43,103 nt of DNA from contig CAJUGL010000030.1 of assembly GCA_910586515.1 (NCBI GenBank), positions 1 through 43,103 of the forward strand, given 5' to 3'. A program made the position numbers and the translations under genes. The stretch is from an uncultured Acetatifactor sp. GTDB lineage: Bacteria; Bacillota; Clostridia; Lachnospirales; Lachnospiraceae. The notes under the pieces were generated by a model. It did not search any database and was not told the origin of the DNA. It saw nothing but the letters and a program-made list of their open reading frames with translations. Within the stretch, counting starts at the first letter, position 1; each line of letters starts with the position of its first letter. Below are positions 16,151 to 24,044 of this stretch, one piece after another.

Positions 16151-16849
16151 TCATCCCACCTTGTATCCGTTCCCCCAGACTACTTTCAGGTATCTGGGTT
16201 CTTTCGGGTTCTTCTCGATCTTCTCCCTGATATGCCGGATGTGCACGGCTATGGTGTTGTCGGCGCCGATAGCCTGCATATTCCAGATCTTCTCATATAT
16301 CTGGCTGTTGGAAAATACTTTCCCCCTCTGCTGCGCCAGAAGCCGGAGAATTTTATATTCAATAGGAGTCAGCCGAACACTGCGTCCCTCCACAGTAACC
16401 TTTCTCTGCATGTCGTCAATCACCAGCTCATCTACCCTGTATACCCGGTCAATATTGGCGCACATGTTCACCAGCTGAGTGTATCTGCGCAGCTGGGATT
16501 TGATCCTGGCCAATATCTCCAGCGGATTGCAGTCCGACGTCACATAATCGTCTGCCCCTGCCTCCAGCGCCATAATTTTCGCCGTCTCCGCCGATTGGGC
16601 GGATACCACAATAAGCGGGATGCTGCTCCGCCTTCTCAGACCTGCAATCATCTCTATTCCCTTATCCCAACCCTTGTCGTTCAGTTCAATGTCCACAAGC
16701 ATCAGGTGGATCTCCGATTTCTCCAGAATATCAAAAAGCTGCCCTACGCTGGCCGCCACCAGCACCGAAAGTCCCTCTCCCGTACAAAGCGGTATCATCT
16801 TCTCCGCTATTCCTGTCTGATTATTGTATACTAAAATATTTTTTTCCAT
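16151..16849 (-). CDS. Orphan response regulator with degenerate receiver
   Basis: OmpR/PhoB-type regulator of 232 residues. The winged-helix domain is intact and close to that of the regulator at 8242-8940 (TIAVHIRHIREKIEKNPKEP). The receiver keeps the putative acceptor Asp53 (LMLVDIEL) and Ser83, but the acidic pair that binds Mg2+ is replaced by Asn9-Asn10 (LVYNNQ). The invariant Lys is replaced as well: the normal TKPFNP reads TSDCNP (104-109). Conventional phosphorylation is therefore unlikely, and it may work constitutively or through a ligand or protein contact. No kinase gene is adjacent; neighbours are the TraX-like gene and an ECF sigma/anti-sigma pair. Confidence 0.92.
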   Translation of the reverse strand: MEKNILVYNNQTGIAEKMIPLCTGEGLSVLVAASVGQLFDILEKSEIHLMLVDIELNDKGWDKGIEMIAGLRRRSSIPLIVVSAQSAETAKIMALEAGADDYVTSDCNPLEILARIKSQLRRYTQLVNMCANIDRVYRVDELVIDDMQRKVTVEGRSVRLTPIEYKILRLLAQQRGKVFSNSQIYEKIWNMQAIGADNTIAVHIRHIREKIEKNPKEPRYLKVVWGNGYKVG

Positions 16850-16898
16850 TTCTACATCCTCCGTTCTCCTTTATTCGCTCCCCCCGCCGGCAGTCTGT

Positions 16899-17720
16899 TC
16901 AATCTTCATAATAAACGGTTAGATCAAGAGAAAACAGTGTTTTTTCGATTACATCCTCCTCAAATCCCCGGAAGGTAATGGTAAGGTCTCTGCCGTTTAC
17001 GGACACCACCGCATGGACCGATTCCGTATGCCCTTCCTCGTCCACCGAGTCGAACATGACATAACTTATTCCCTGACTGTTGGCAAATTCTCTCTCATTG
17101 GCGCTGCTCCCGCCGAATGTGATTCCCGTGCTGTAATTCTCAAATTCCCTGTTGTCCGACTGCAGCATAGATAAACTGGTATCTTCATTGGACAGGGTAA
17201 CCTGTACATCTCTGCCTTCATCCATGACCACCACCCGCTCCGTTGTAAACTCTTCTCCCAGAAGCGCCATGTCCGGCACGGCCAAAACGATATTGTCCGC
17301 CGCAAAAAACGCTTCCAGTGAATTGTATTCCGTAAGCTCCGTTTCGTATGACTCCAGCACCTGTGCTTCAGGGATATCGTCCTCTATGGAAAATACCCCC
17401 CCTTCTTTCAACATTGAAGCCACGTCCGGAAGCCACTCATCCGATCCGTCAGAAGGCCGGTCCGTAGTGCCCGAAATGGTTACCCCGCCCTCTCTTACCT
17501 GTATAATGCTGTTTCTGATATTCTTGGCCGCCACGGTTCCCGCTCCGCAGAGCAGAAACACGGCAGCCGCCGTACATCCCCTTACCAGCAGATATTTTCT
17601 TCCCTGTCTCTGCATCCGGTAATGATGCACTTCATCTCTTACCTTTTCCGCATCCATCCGAAACCCGGGCAGCTCCTGAGACGCGCTCCGATATGCATCC
17701 TGAAATTTATCCAAAGTCAT
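16899..17720 (-). CDS. Probable membrane anti-sigma factor
   Basis: The 273-residue protein has a short cytoplasmic N-terminus (1-45), one membrane helix (about 46-65, LVRGCTAAAVFLLCGAGTVAA) and a large external domain. The external part contains two similar beta-rich segments and resembles DUF4367-type domains of Clostridial anti-sigma proteins. It overlaps the ECF sigma gene by 14 nt: the sigma codons for KEE supply its GAAGGAGG ribosome binding site, so the two are translationally coupled. That arrangement is the main basis for calling it an anti-sigma factor. No RsgI or zinc-ASD (HxxxCxxC) motif is present. Confidence 0.75.
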   Translation of the reverse strand: MTLDKFQDAYRSASQELPGFRMDAEKVRDEVHHYRMQRQGRKYLLVRGCTAAAVFLLCGAGTVAAKNIRNSIIQVREGGVTISGTTDRPSDGSDEWLPDVASMLKEGGVFSIEDDIPEAQVLESYETELTEYNSLEAFFAADNIVLAVPDMALLGEEFTTERVVVMDEGRDVQVTLSNEDTSLSMLQSDNREFENYSTGITFGGSSANEREFANSQGISYVMFDSVDEEGHTESVHAVVSVNGRDLTITFRGFEEDVIEKTLFSLDLTVYYED

Positions 17721-18264
17721 ATTCCTCCTTCAATGACTTTTTCAGCAGTTCTCTTCCTCTGGTCAGCTGTGAAGTCACCGTAGACTCCACACGCCCCATG
17801 ACACGGGCAATTTCCTTTACCGAGAGCTCTTCATAGTAAAACAGATGAATTACATCCCGATACTTCACCGGCAGCGCCAGCACAGCGCTCATCAGACGCC
17901 GCCGCTCTTCTCTGCTGAAGGCAGCTTCCTCAGGACCCGGAACCGACATAGTTGTAATTCCGTCCTCCGTCACTTCCGAACCGCTGTCTCCGGCCTCTTC
18001 AGGCCAGTCTCCCTGATGACGCCTCCATGCGCTGCGCCAGACCTTACGGCAGGCGTTTAACGCAACCTTCAGCAGCCAGGCTTTCTCGTGCTCCGGGCTC
18101 TGAAAAGCAGGAGATTTCTTCAGATACTGGTAAAAAACTTCCTGTACCACATCCTCCGCATCCTGTACATTTTGAAGGCGCACGTAGCAAAGCTTGAACA
18201 ACATATCGCCGTACTCATCGATTTTTAATTGTAAATTCCGATCGTCCGTTCCTTCTTTTGTCAT
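17707..18264 (-). CDS. ECF RNA polymerase sigma factor
   Basis: Group 4 (ECF) sigma-70 factor of 185 residues. Region 2 spans about 18-85 (DMLFKLCYVRLQNVQDAEDV, then VQEVFYQYLKK) and region 4 about 120-175 (ALPVKYRDVIHLFYYEELSV and AVIARVM-like helix KEIARVMGRVESTVTSQLTR). The acidic linker (about 87-118) is longer than average. The start is an ATG at 18264 with only a weak upstream GAG. It is the first gene of a two-gene operon with the membrane anti-sigma protein, the usual design for a cell-envelope stress switch. The regulon cannot be read from this window. Confidence 0.93.
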   Translation of the reverse strand: MTKEGTDDRNLQLKIDEYGDMLFKLCYVRLQNVQDAEDVVQEVFYQYLKKSPAFQSPEHEKAWLLKVALNACRKVWRSAWRRHQGDWPEEAGDSGSEVTEDGITTMSVPGPEEAAFSREERRRLMSAVLALPVKYRDVIHLFYYEELSVKEIARVMGRVESTVTSQLTRGRELLKKSLKEEYDFG

Positions 18265-18402
18265 CTCGATTCGCGCAAACCTTTTCTTCTATTTATTAAT
18301 ATCCCATAGCGTATCAAATTACTGCAAATATTTTAAAATTATTTTGTATCAAAGTTGCATAAATCTTTTAAAATATTTGTAATCGAACAGGGACGCTGTT
18401 AT

Positions 18403-18474
18403 CCGTGCGCCGCTTTAGCTGAAAACTTCCGCTGCACGGGCCTGCGCATGCATATGCGCAGGCTCAGGCGCACG
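18403..18474. repeat. Dispersed repeat, copy 3, nested palindrome
   Basis: Outer arms CGTGCGCC (18403-18410) and GGCGCACG (18467-18474) are perfectly complementary. Within them lies the shared core CTGCACGGGCCTGCGCAT (18432-18449) and a second perfect palindrome, CCTGCGCAT-GCAT-ATGCGCAGG (18441-18462). The element abuts the U-tract of the terminator at 18475-18500. The rest of 18265-18557 is AT-rich and holds no gene I can support. Confidence 0.75.
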
Positions 18475-18500
18475 AAAAAAGAGAGCGCTTCTGCACTCTC
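18475..18500 (-). terminator. Terminator of the tig-clp-engB-AI-2E unit
   Basis: On the minus strand GAGAGTGC-AGAA-GCGCTCTC is followed by T6. It is a strong intrinsic terminator about 55 nt after the AI-2E family gene. Confidence 0.88.
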
Positions 18501-18557
18501 TTTCTTTATAGACTGTTATTCTTCCCAAAAAGTTTCAGCTTCCTAAAAAAAATTGTA

Positions 18558-19754
18558 TTATTCTCTCTCATTCTCCTTCAGCTTCCGGTATTTATCCCGA
18601 TTCTCGGCGGCCATTTCCCCCACTTCGGACAAATCTTCCTTCTTCAGGCTGCGAAAACGGTTTATACCCGCCGCCAGAATCATCACGCTGTTGATGGTGG
18701 TCTCAAAGGCGCCGTCCTGATACAGTGTATAGGCCAGGAGCCCTATGGGCACGGCCAGAATCATTCCCACCACACCGCCGACCTTATAGCCGATATAGAG
18801 CAGAAAAAGCGTCGGCAGGGGAGGCACTCCGATGGAATCCCCTACAATCTTGGGCTGGATAAGCTGTCTGGCCAGCTGTCCCACTCCCCATATAATCAAT
18901 AAACCGATGGCAGTCTTATATTCTGCCGTCAATATTCTGATGACAGCCCAGGGAATCAGAACCGTTCCCGTACCCAGAAAAGGCAGGAAATCCAAAAACG
19001 CAATCACCAGCGCGATCAGCGCAAAATAATCCACCTTCAGAATCCCAAGTCCCGCCAGCAGCAGAAGATACATCCACACCTCGATCTTCAGCTGCGCCTT
19101 CAGGTATCCCCCTACGGATTTGACCAGACTGCTGCGGACCATACCCAGTCTTAATTGTATCGACGCAGGCATATATTTGTTGAACCATTCATTTATCTGT
19201 TTTTTTTCAGCCACAAAAAAATAGGCGGACAGAAGAGCCATGATCACCCCGATAAACACGGCCGGCAGACGTTTTGCAAAATTCCCGGCCGCCTCTATGG
19301 TAGGCGAACCGAAAATCTCCAGAAATCCTCCCAGATAGGCATCCAGCTCCACCTCCGTATCCGCCAGATTCAGCTGTATATCGCCGGGCAGCCTGGCCAG
19401 AAGCTGGTTCAGATTCTCTCCTATCCTGCGGAAATCGGATTCCATTCCCTCCAGCATCTCCGGAAGCTCTCCTATAAGACCCGCAATCTGCCTGAATAAA
19501 GCCGCTCCCATTCCGTAAAGGGCCAATACCACCAACGCGATTACCACCACAATCACAAAAGCGCCGCCGATCTTTCGCTTTAATTTTATTTTCTCCTCAA
19601 AAAAATGCACCAGCGGTCCCGCGATCAAGGCAATAATCCACCCTGCCACAAAGGGAGAAAAATACATAAGCCCTCTGGGCAAAACAAATATGACACACAA
19701 CAGAATTACCGCCGCAACCGCCAGATTCACCAGCGCCTTGCAGTACTTTTTCAT
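18558..19754 (-). CDS. AI-2E family transporter (TqsA/YtvI-like)
   Basis: The 398-residue polytopic protein has about eight membrane helices and the family landmarks: paired N-terminal helices (LVNLAVAAVILLCVIFVLPR), a long extramembrane segment (about 90-165), then ALIALVIAFLDFLPFLGTGT at about 245-265, QLIQPKIVGDSIGVPPLPTL and GGVVGMILAVPIG. Family members export diverse small molecules or ions, or act in sporulation; AI-2 export should not be assumed. I use the ATG at 19754 with GGAGGT 7 nt upstream rather than the TTG just before it. It lies 26 nt after engB and is followed by a strong terminator, so it is probably the last gene of the tig-clp transcript. Confidence 0.9.
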   Translation of the reverse strand: MKKYCKALVNLAVAAVILLCVIFVLPRGLMYFSPFVAGWIIALIAGPLVHFFEEKIKLKRKIGGAFVIVVVIALVVLALYGMGAALFRQIAGLIGELPEMLEGMESDFRRIGENLNQLLARLPGDIQLNLADTEVELDAYLGGFLEIFGSPTIEAAGNFAKRLPAVFIGVIMALLSAYFFVAEKKQINEWFNKYMPASIQLRLGMVRSSLVKSVGGYLKAQLKIEVWMYLLLLAGLGILKVDYFALIALVIAFLDFLPFLGTGTVLIPWAVIRILTAEYKTAIGLLIIWGVGQLARQLIQPKIVGDSIGVPPLPTLFLLYIGYKVGGVVGMILAVPIGLLAYTLYQDGAFETTINSVMILAAGINRFRSLKKEDLSEVGEMAAENRDKYRKLKENERE

Positions 19755-19780
19755 CAATGTACCTCCCCCACCGACAAATT

Positions 19781-20374
19781 TTACCCTATTTCCGCTAAAA
19801 TTCCGTCTAAGATTTCGTATATTTCTTCCCGTCCCCCCTTGGTCTGGGCAGAAAACGGGATAACCCTTGTCCCTTCCGCTGTCTTCAGGGTGCTGCGGAT
19901 AAGTTTTACCTGGCTCTGGAGCTGACTCCGCTTAATTTTATCCGATTTGGTGGCGATCACAATGGGTTCCCTCCCGCTTTCCACTATCCAGTCATACATC
20001 ATGCGGTCATTTCCCGAGGGAGCATGTCTGATATCCACCAAAAGAAACACCTTTTTCAGCTGCTTTGATTTCCCCAGATAATTTTCTACCATTTTTCCCC
20101 ATTGGGCCTTTACCTGCTCATTGGCTCTGGCATAGCCGTAACCCGGCAGATCCACCAGAAAAAGAGCATTGTTTACCAGATAATAATTGATGGTTTGGGT
20201 CTTGCCCGGCTGTGCGCTTGTGCGGGCAAGAGCCTTGCGATTCATCAGCGCATTAATCAGGGACGATTTGCCCACATTGCTCTTCCCTGCAAAAGCGATC
20301 TCCGGCAGCTCATTTTCCGGCAGGCTGCTGGTAACCCCGCACACCGTCTCCAAAACGGCACTTTTTATCACCAT
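19781..20374 (-). CDS. engB: Ribosome biogenesis GTPase EngB (YsxC/YihA)
   Basis: Essential GTPase for late assembly of the 50S subunit. All G motifs are seen: G1 AGKSNVGKSS, G2 around RTSAQPGKTQTINYY, G3 DLPGYGYA, G4 TKSDK and G5 PFSAQTK. The ATG at 20374 (MVIKSAVLETV) is chosen because it matches the family N-terminus and has AAAGGA upstream; an open reading frame extends 34 codons further but encodes a basic, non-conserved sequence. It follows clpX as in many Firmicutes (in Bacillus the lon genes lie between; none here). Confidence 0.96.
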   Translation of the reverse strand: MVIKSAVLETVCGVTSSLPENELPEIAFAGKSNVGKSSLINALMNRKALARTSAQPGKTQTINYYLVNNALFLVDLPGYGYARANEQVKAQWGKMVENYLGKSKQLKKVFLLVDIRHAPSGNDRMMYDWIVESGREPIVIATKSDKIKRSQLQSQVKLIRSTLKTAEGTRVIPFSAQTKGGREEIYEILDGILAEIG

Positions 20375-20463
20375 ATGCCTATATCCTTTCTCTTTCCGTC
20401 GTTTTCTCCCGCTTCTCCGCCGCCCATACGACAAAACTCCCCAGTCGTCATTTCCTCTACGGC

Positions 20464-20487
20464 AAAACGCCGTCACAGGGACGGCGT
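20464..20487 (-). terminator. Weak terminator or attenuator after clpX
   Basis: On the minus strand ACGCCGTC-cctgt-GACGGCGT is followed by TTTT. The short U-run suggests partial termination between clpX and engB. Confidence 0.55.
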
Positions 20488-20494
20488 CTTCCTC

Positions 20495-21769
20495 TCATAT
20501 GGCCTTATTCATACCGATCCGGCGGTCATTCTTGCGGACAGTCAGCGGAGCATTTCCCTCCTCCACCGTATCTTCCGTGATAATGCATTCCTCAATACTT
20601 TCGTCAGAGGGAATCTGATACATTGTATCCATCAGGATATCCTCCATAATGGAACGCAGGCCCCTGGCCCCTGTCTTGCGCTCGAACGCCCTGGCTGCGA
20701 TAGAGGCGATGGCCCCCTCCTCAAAGGAAAGCTCCACGCCGTCCATATCAAACAATTTCTGATACTGCTTGATTAACGCATTCTTGGGTTCCTTCAGGAT
20801 ACGCACCAGCGCTTCCTTGTCCAGCCCCCGCAGAGACACACAGATAGGCACCCTGCCCACAAACTCGGGAATAAGCCCGAATTTAACCAGATCCTGGGGC
20901 GTCACCTCCTGCAGCAGCTCCCCGATTTCCTTCGTGCTCTTCTGCGTGATTTCCGTATTAAAGCCGATTGCCTTGCGGTCCAGCCTTGTCTCAATGATTT
21001 TCTCCAGCCCGTCAAAGGCGCCTCCGCAGATAAAGAGAATATTGGAGGTATCAATGGAGATGAGTTCCTGATGGGGATGCTTTCTGCCCCCCTGAGGCGG
21101 AACATTCGCCACCGTTCCTTCCACGATTTTCAGCAGAGCCTGCTGCACACCTTCACCGGACACATCCCTGGTGATGGATATATTTTCACCCTTTTTGGTG
21201 ATTTTGTCGATCTCGTCAATATAGATCATTCCATACTGAGCGCGCTCCACGTCAAAATCCGCAGCCTGAATCAGCTTCAGAAGGATATTCTCCACATCCT
21301 CACCCACATACCCGGCTTCCGTCAGCGTAGTCGCGTCCGCAATGGCAAAGGGAACATTGATGATCTTTGCCAGGGTCTGCGCCAAATATGTCTTTCCTGA
21401 ACCCGTAGGCCCCACCATGATAATATTACTCTTCTGCAGCTCCACATCGTCCAGATCTCTGGGCGCCATCACTCTCTTGTAGTGATTGTATACGGCCACA
21501 GAAAGCACCTTCTTCGCCTCCTCCTGACCTACCACATATTCGTCCAGAAAGCTTTTGATTTCGATTGGCTTGAGAAGGTTGATATCGGGGCGGACAGATT
21601 CCTCCTCTTCTTCCTCCTGCAGCTCCTCCTCCAGAATATCCGTACAAATATCTATGCAGTCATCACAGATATAGACCCCCGCAGGCCCGGCAATCAGCTT
21701 CCGAACCTGGTTCTGGGTCTTATTGCAGAAAGAGCATCTGATATCGTTTCCGATCATTTTTCCTGCCAT
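20495..21769 (-). CDS. clpX: ATP-dependent Clp protease ATP-binding subunit ClpX
   Basis: Hexameric AAA+ unfoldase that feeds substrates to ClpP. The N-terminal zinc finger has Cys12, Cys15, Cys35 and Cys38; an acidic stretch follows (about 47-57). Walker A is GPTGSGKT (120-127), Walker B MIYIDEID (181-188), the pore loop is GYVGED (153-158), and the IGF loop that docks on ClpP is at 268-270. GARG near the C-terminus is the sensor-2 motif. The ATG is preceded by TAGGAG. It lies 32 nt after clpP in the same operon, so unfoldase and peptidase are produced together. Confidence 0.98.
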   Translation of the reverse strand: MAGKMIGNDIRCSFCNKTQNQVRKLIAGPAGVYICDDCIDICTDILEEELQEEEEEESVRPDINLLKPIEIKSFLDEYVVGQEEAKKVLSVAVYNHYKRVMAPRDLDDVELQKSNIIMVGPTGSGKTYLAQTLAKIINVPFAIADATTLTEAGYVGEDVENILLKLIQAADFDVERAQYGMIYIDEIDKITKKGENISITRDVSGEGVQQALLKIVEGTVANVPPQGGRKHPHQELISIDTSNILFICGGAFDGLEKIIETRLDRKAIGFNTEITQKSTKEIGELLQEVTPQDLVKFGLIPEFVGRVPICVSLRGLDKEALVRILKEPKNALIKQYQKLFDMDGVELSFEEGAIASIAARAFERKTGARGLRSIMEDILMDTMYQIPSDESIEECIITEDTVEEGNAPLTVRKNDRRIGMNKAI

Positions 21770-21801
21770 TACCTTACTCCTAAAAATTATAATCGCGTCT
21801 G

Positions 21802-22401
21802 TTACTTATCGGCCTGCTGTTCATGGGAAGTGAGCACCATATCCACAATTCCGTACTCCTTCGCCTCCTCGGCGCTCATCCAATTGTCACGTTCCGTATC
21901 CGCGCAGATCAGCTCATAATCTCTTCCCGTATTCTCCGCAAGAATTTTGTTGAGCTTTTCCCTGGTTCTGAGAATATGTTTCGCGGCAATTTCAATCTCC
22001 GTCGCCTGGCCCTGTGTGCCGCCCGCAGGCTGATGGATCATGATCTCCGCATTGGGAAGAGCAAATCTCTTTCCTTTTGCGCCGCCTGCCAGCAGAAAAG
22101 AACCCATGCTGGCCGCCATGCCGATACATACCGTAGACACGTCGCACTTGATATAATGCATGGTATCATAAATCGCCATTCCTGCCGTGATTACGCCTCC
22201 GGGGCTGTTGATATACAGATGAATATCCTTCTCCGGATCCTCCGCTTCCAGAAACAGCAGCTGCGCCACCACAACGCTGGCCGAAACATCATTCACCTCT
22301 TCGCCCAGAACAATGATTCTGTCCTTGAGAAGCCTGGAATAAATATCGTAGGACCGCTCTCCCCTGCTGGTCTGCTCAATGACATAAGGTACTAAACTCA
22401 T
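21802..22401 (-). CDS. clpP: ATP-dependent Clp protease proteolytic subunit ClpP
   Basis: Serine peptidase forming the 14-subunit proteolytic chamber used by ClpX. The catalytic triad is visible: Ser98 in GMAASMGSF, His123 in MIHQPAGG and Asp172 in TERDNWMSAEEA. The N-terminus MSLVPYVIEQTSRGERSYDI forms the axial loop. I start at the ATG at 22401, which sits after AAGGGAGG; an open frame of eight more codons upstream includes that ribosome binding site and is not coding. The 199-residue length is typical. It lies between tig and clpX. Confidence 0.98.
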   Translation of the reverse strand: MSLVPYVIEQTSRGERSYDIYSRLLKDRIIVLGEEVNDVSASVVVAQLLFLEAEDPEKDIHLYINSPGGVITAGMAIYDTMHYIKCDVSTVCIGMAASMGSFLLAGGAKGKRFALPNAEIMIHQPAGGTQGQATEIEIAAKHILRTREKLNKILAENTGRDYELICADTERDNWMSAEEAKEYGIVDMVLTSHEQQADK

Positions 22402-22502
22402 CGCAAATCCTCCCTTTTTATGCACTAATATAGTATACCCAAAACGGCCCGAAAATTCACCTTTGTACGAAAAATCGTTCCCGATTTAATTGGTTTATCG
22501 TG

Positions 22503-22522
22503 CAGCAGTCCGCACAGCCCCG
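22503..22522. repeat. 20-bp repeat copy 2, downstream of tig
   Basis: GCAGCAGTCCGCACAGCCCC, 19 of 20 identical to 6007-6026. It lies in the 144-nt tig-clpP intergenic region, about 25 nt after the tig stop, in the same orientation relative to the gene as the first copy. Confidence 0.6.
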
Positions 22523-22545
22523 GGGCTTCCGTTCGGGAATGCCCG

Positions 22546-23835
22546 TCAGACTTCTTCCGCGCTCTCTGCCACCAGTTCCGCGGCTTTTCTGACACAAATG
22601 TCTTCTTTTATCTGTCTCCTGCCGTTAGCGCCGAGAGAGCTTTCCGCTTCTTCCGCGGAAATCCCATAAGCCTCGCTCATCTTCTTCAGCTCCTCGTCGA
22701 TTTCCTCTTCCGTTGCCTCCAGTTTCTCCGCCTCGGCAACAGCCTCCAGAATAAGTCTGGACTGAATCCGTCTCATTACCTGAGGCTTAACCTGCTCCAT
22801 CAGATCCTCTCTGGTCAGACCGGTAAACTGCATGTACTGCTTAAAGGAAATTCCCTGATACTGCAGTCTCTGAGCATACTCCTGAACCATCTGTCTCTGC
22901 TGAGTCTCAATCATGGCCTGAGGGATGTCCATCTGCGCATCTGCGATAATGGCCTCAATGACCTTCTCTTCCTTTGCCGCTTTTGCTTCCTGTGCCTTCC
23001 TGTCCGCCAGTTTACTCCTGATCTCTTCCCTGTATTCCTCTACGGTATCGCTCTTGTCGGAAACCTCACCCACAAAATCATCGTCCAGCTCGGGAAGCAG
23101 TCTCTCCTGCAGTCTCTTGACCGTACACTTAAACACGGCCGCCTTCCCTGCCAGTTCTTCCGCCTGGTATTCCTCCGGAAATGTAACGTTGACATCTACT
23201 TCCTTTCCGATCTCGGCTCCTACCAGAGCCTCCTCAAAGCCGGGAATGAAAGCGTGGGACCCGATTGTCAGCGGATGATCCGTACCCTTGCCGCCCTCAA
23301 ATGCCACACCGTCCACAAAGCCCTCAAAATCGATGGTGGCAATGTCCTTCTCCTTAACCGGCCTGTCCGTGACATCCACAGTACGCCCGTTCTTGTCCCT
23401 CTCTATGTCGATCTCGGCGTTGACTTCCTCCTCTGAGACTTCCGTAACTGCCTTTTCCACCTGAATTCCCTTATATTTGCCCAGGGTTACCTGAGGCTTC
23501 AGCGCCACTTCTGCCGTAAAGATAAAGGGCTGACCTGCCTCAAGCTGTATTACATCAATCTTGGGACTGGAGACAATCTCCTCCTCACACTCCTCATATG
23601 CTGCCTCATAGGCATCAGGAATCAGAGCGTTGGCAGCGTCTTCGTAAAACAAGCCCTTGCCGTACATCTGTTCCAGCATCTTGCGGGGAGCCTTCCCCTT
23701 CCGGAAACCGGGCACGCTGATCTTATTCTTATTCTTCTGATAAGCGCCTTCAATCGCCTTCTCCAGCTCCTCGGCAGGCACCTCAATCGTCAGCCTGGCC
23801 ATACCGTTTTCCAATTTCTCTACCTGTAAACCCAT
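22546..23835 (-). CDS. tig: Trigger factor (ribosome-associated chaperone, PPIase)
   Basis: Binds nascent chains at the ribosome exit tunnel. The 429-residue protein has the ribosome-binding signature VPGFRKGKAPRKML (about 41-54), a central FKBP-type domain from about 150 (DIATIDFEGFVDGVAFEGGK, HPLTIGSHAFIPGFEEALVG) and a helical C-terminal chaperone domain. The ATG follows GGAGGAAAT. It is the first gene of tig-clpP-clpX-engB, a conserved arrangement linking folding and proteolysis, with a promoter about 130 nt upstream. Confidence 0.97.
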   Translation of the reverse strand: MGLQVEKLENGMARLTIEVPAEELEKAIEGAYQKNKNKISVPGFRKGKAPRKMLEQMYGKGLFYEDAANALIPDAYEAAYEECEEEIVSSPKIDVIQLEAGQPFIFTAEVALKPQVTLGKYKGIQVEKAVTEVSEEEVNAEIDIERDKNGRTVDVTDRPVKEKDIATIDFEGFVDGVAFEGGKGTDHPLTIGSHAFIPGFEEALVGAEIGKEVDVNVTFPEEYQAEELAGKAAVFKCTVKRLQERLLPELDDDFVGEVSDKSDTVEEYREEIRSKLADRKAQEAKAAKEEKVIEAIIADAQMDIPQAMIETQQRQMVQEYAQRLQYQGISFKQYMQFTGLTREDLMEQVKPQVMRRIQSRLILEAVAEAEKLEATEEEIDEELKKMSEAYGISAEEAESSLGANGRRQIKEDICVRKAAELVAESAEEV

Positions 23836-23966
23836 TATTGTATTTCCTCCTTCAATCCTCTGTTCTGCAGTCCCGCATTTCCATGTCCTGTATACTGCCT
23901 ATCTTCCTTAAAGATATAGCGGAGCTTTCACGGCAAAATTGCAGACATAACCACAATCATCTAACG

Positions 23967-23995
23967 ATTATAGCATAAGATATCCGAAAACACAA
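23967..23995 (-). promoter_or_regulatory. Promoter of the tig operon
   Basis: On the minus strand: -10 TATAAT (23967-23972), 17-nt spacer, -35 TTGTGT (23990-23995). The -10 is perfect and the -35 partial. The spacer and -35 lie inside the large palindrome at 23976-24013. Confidence 0.65.
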
Positions 23996-24013
23996 ATGTT
24001 TTCGGATATCTTA
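23976..24013. promoter_or_regulatory. 16-bp-arm perfect palindrome between nucleotidyltransferase and tig
   Basis: TAAGATATCCGAAAAC (23976-23991) and GTTTTCGGATATCTTA (23998-24013) are perfect complements with a 6-nt loop. It starts about 30 nt after the stop of the upstream minus-strand gene, so it can act as its 3' hairpin, although no good U-tract follows. It also covers the tig promoter and could be an operator. Confidence 0.7.
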
Positions 24014-24044
24014 CAGATTAATTTTTTATGATAAATTGTTTCCC

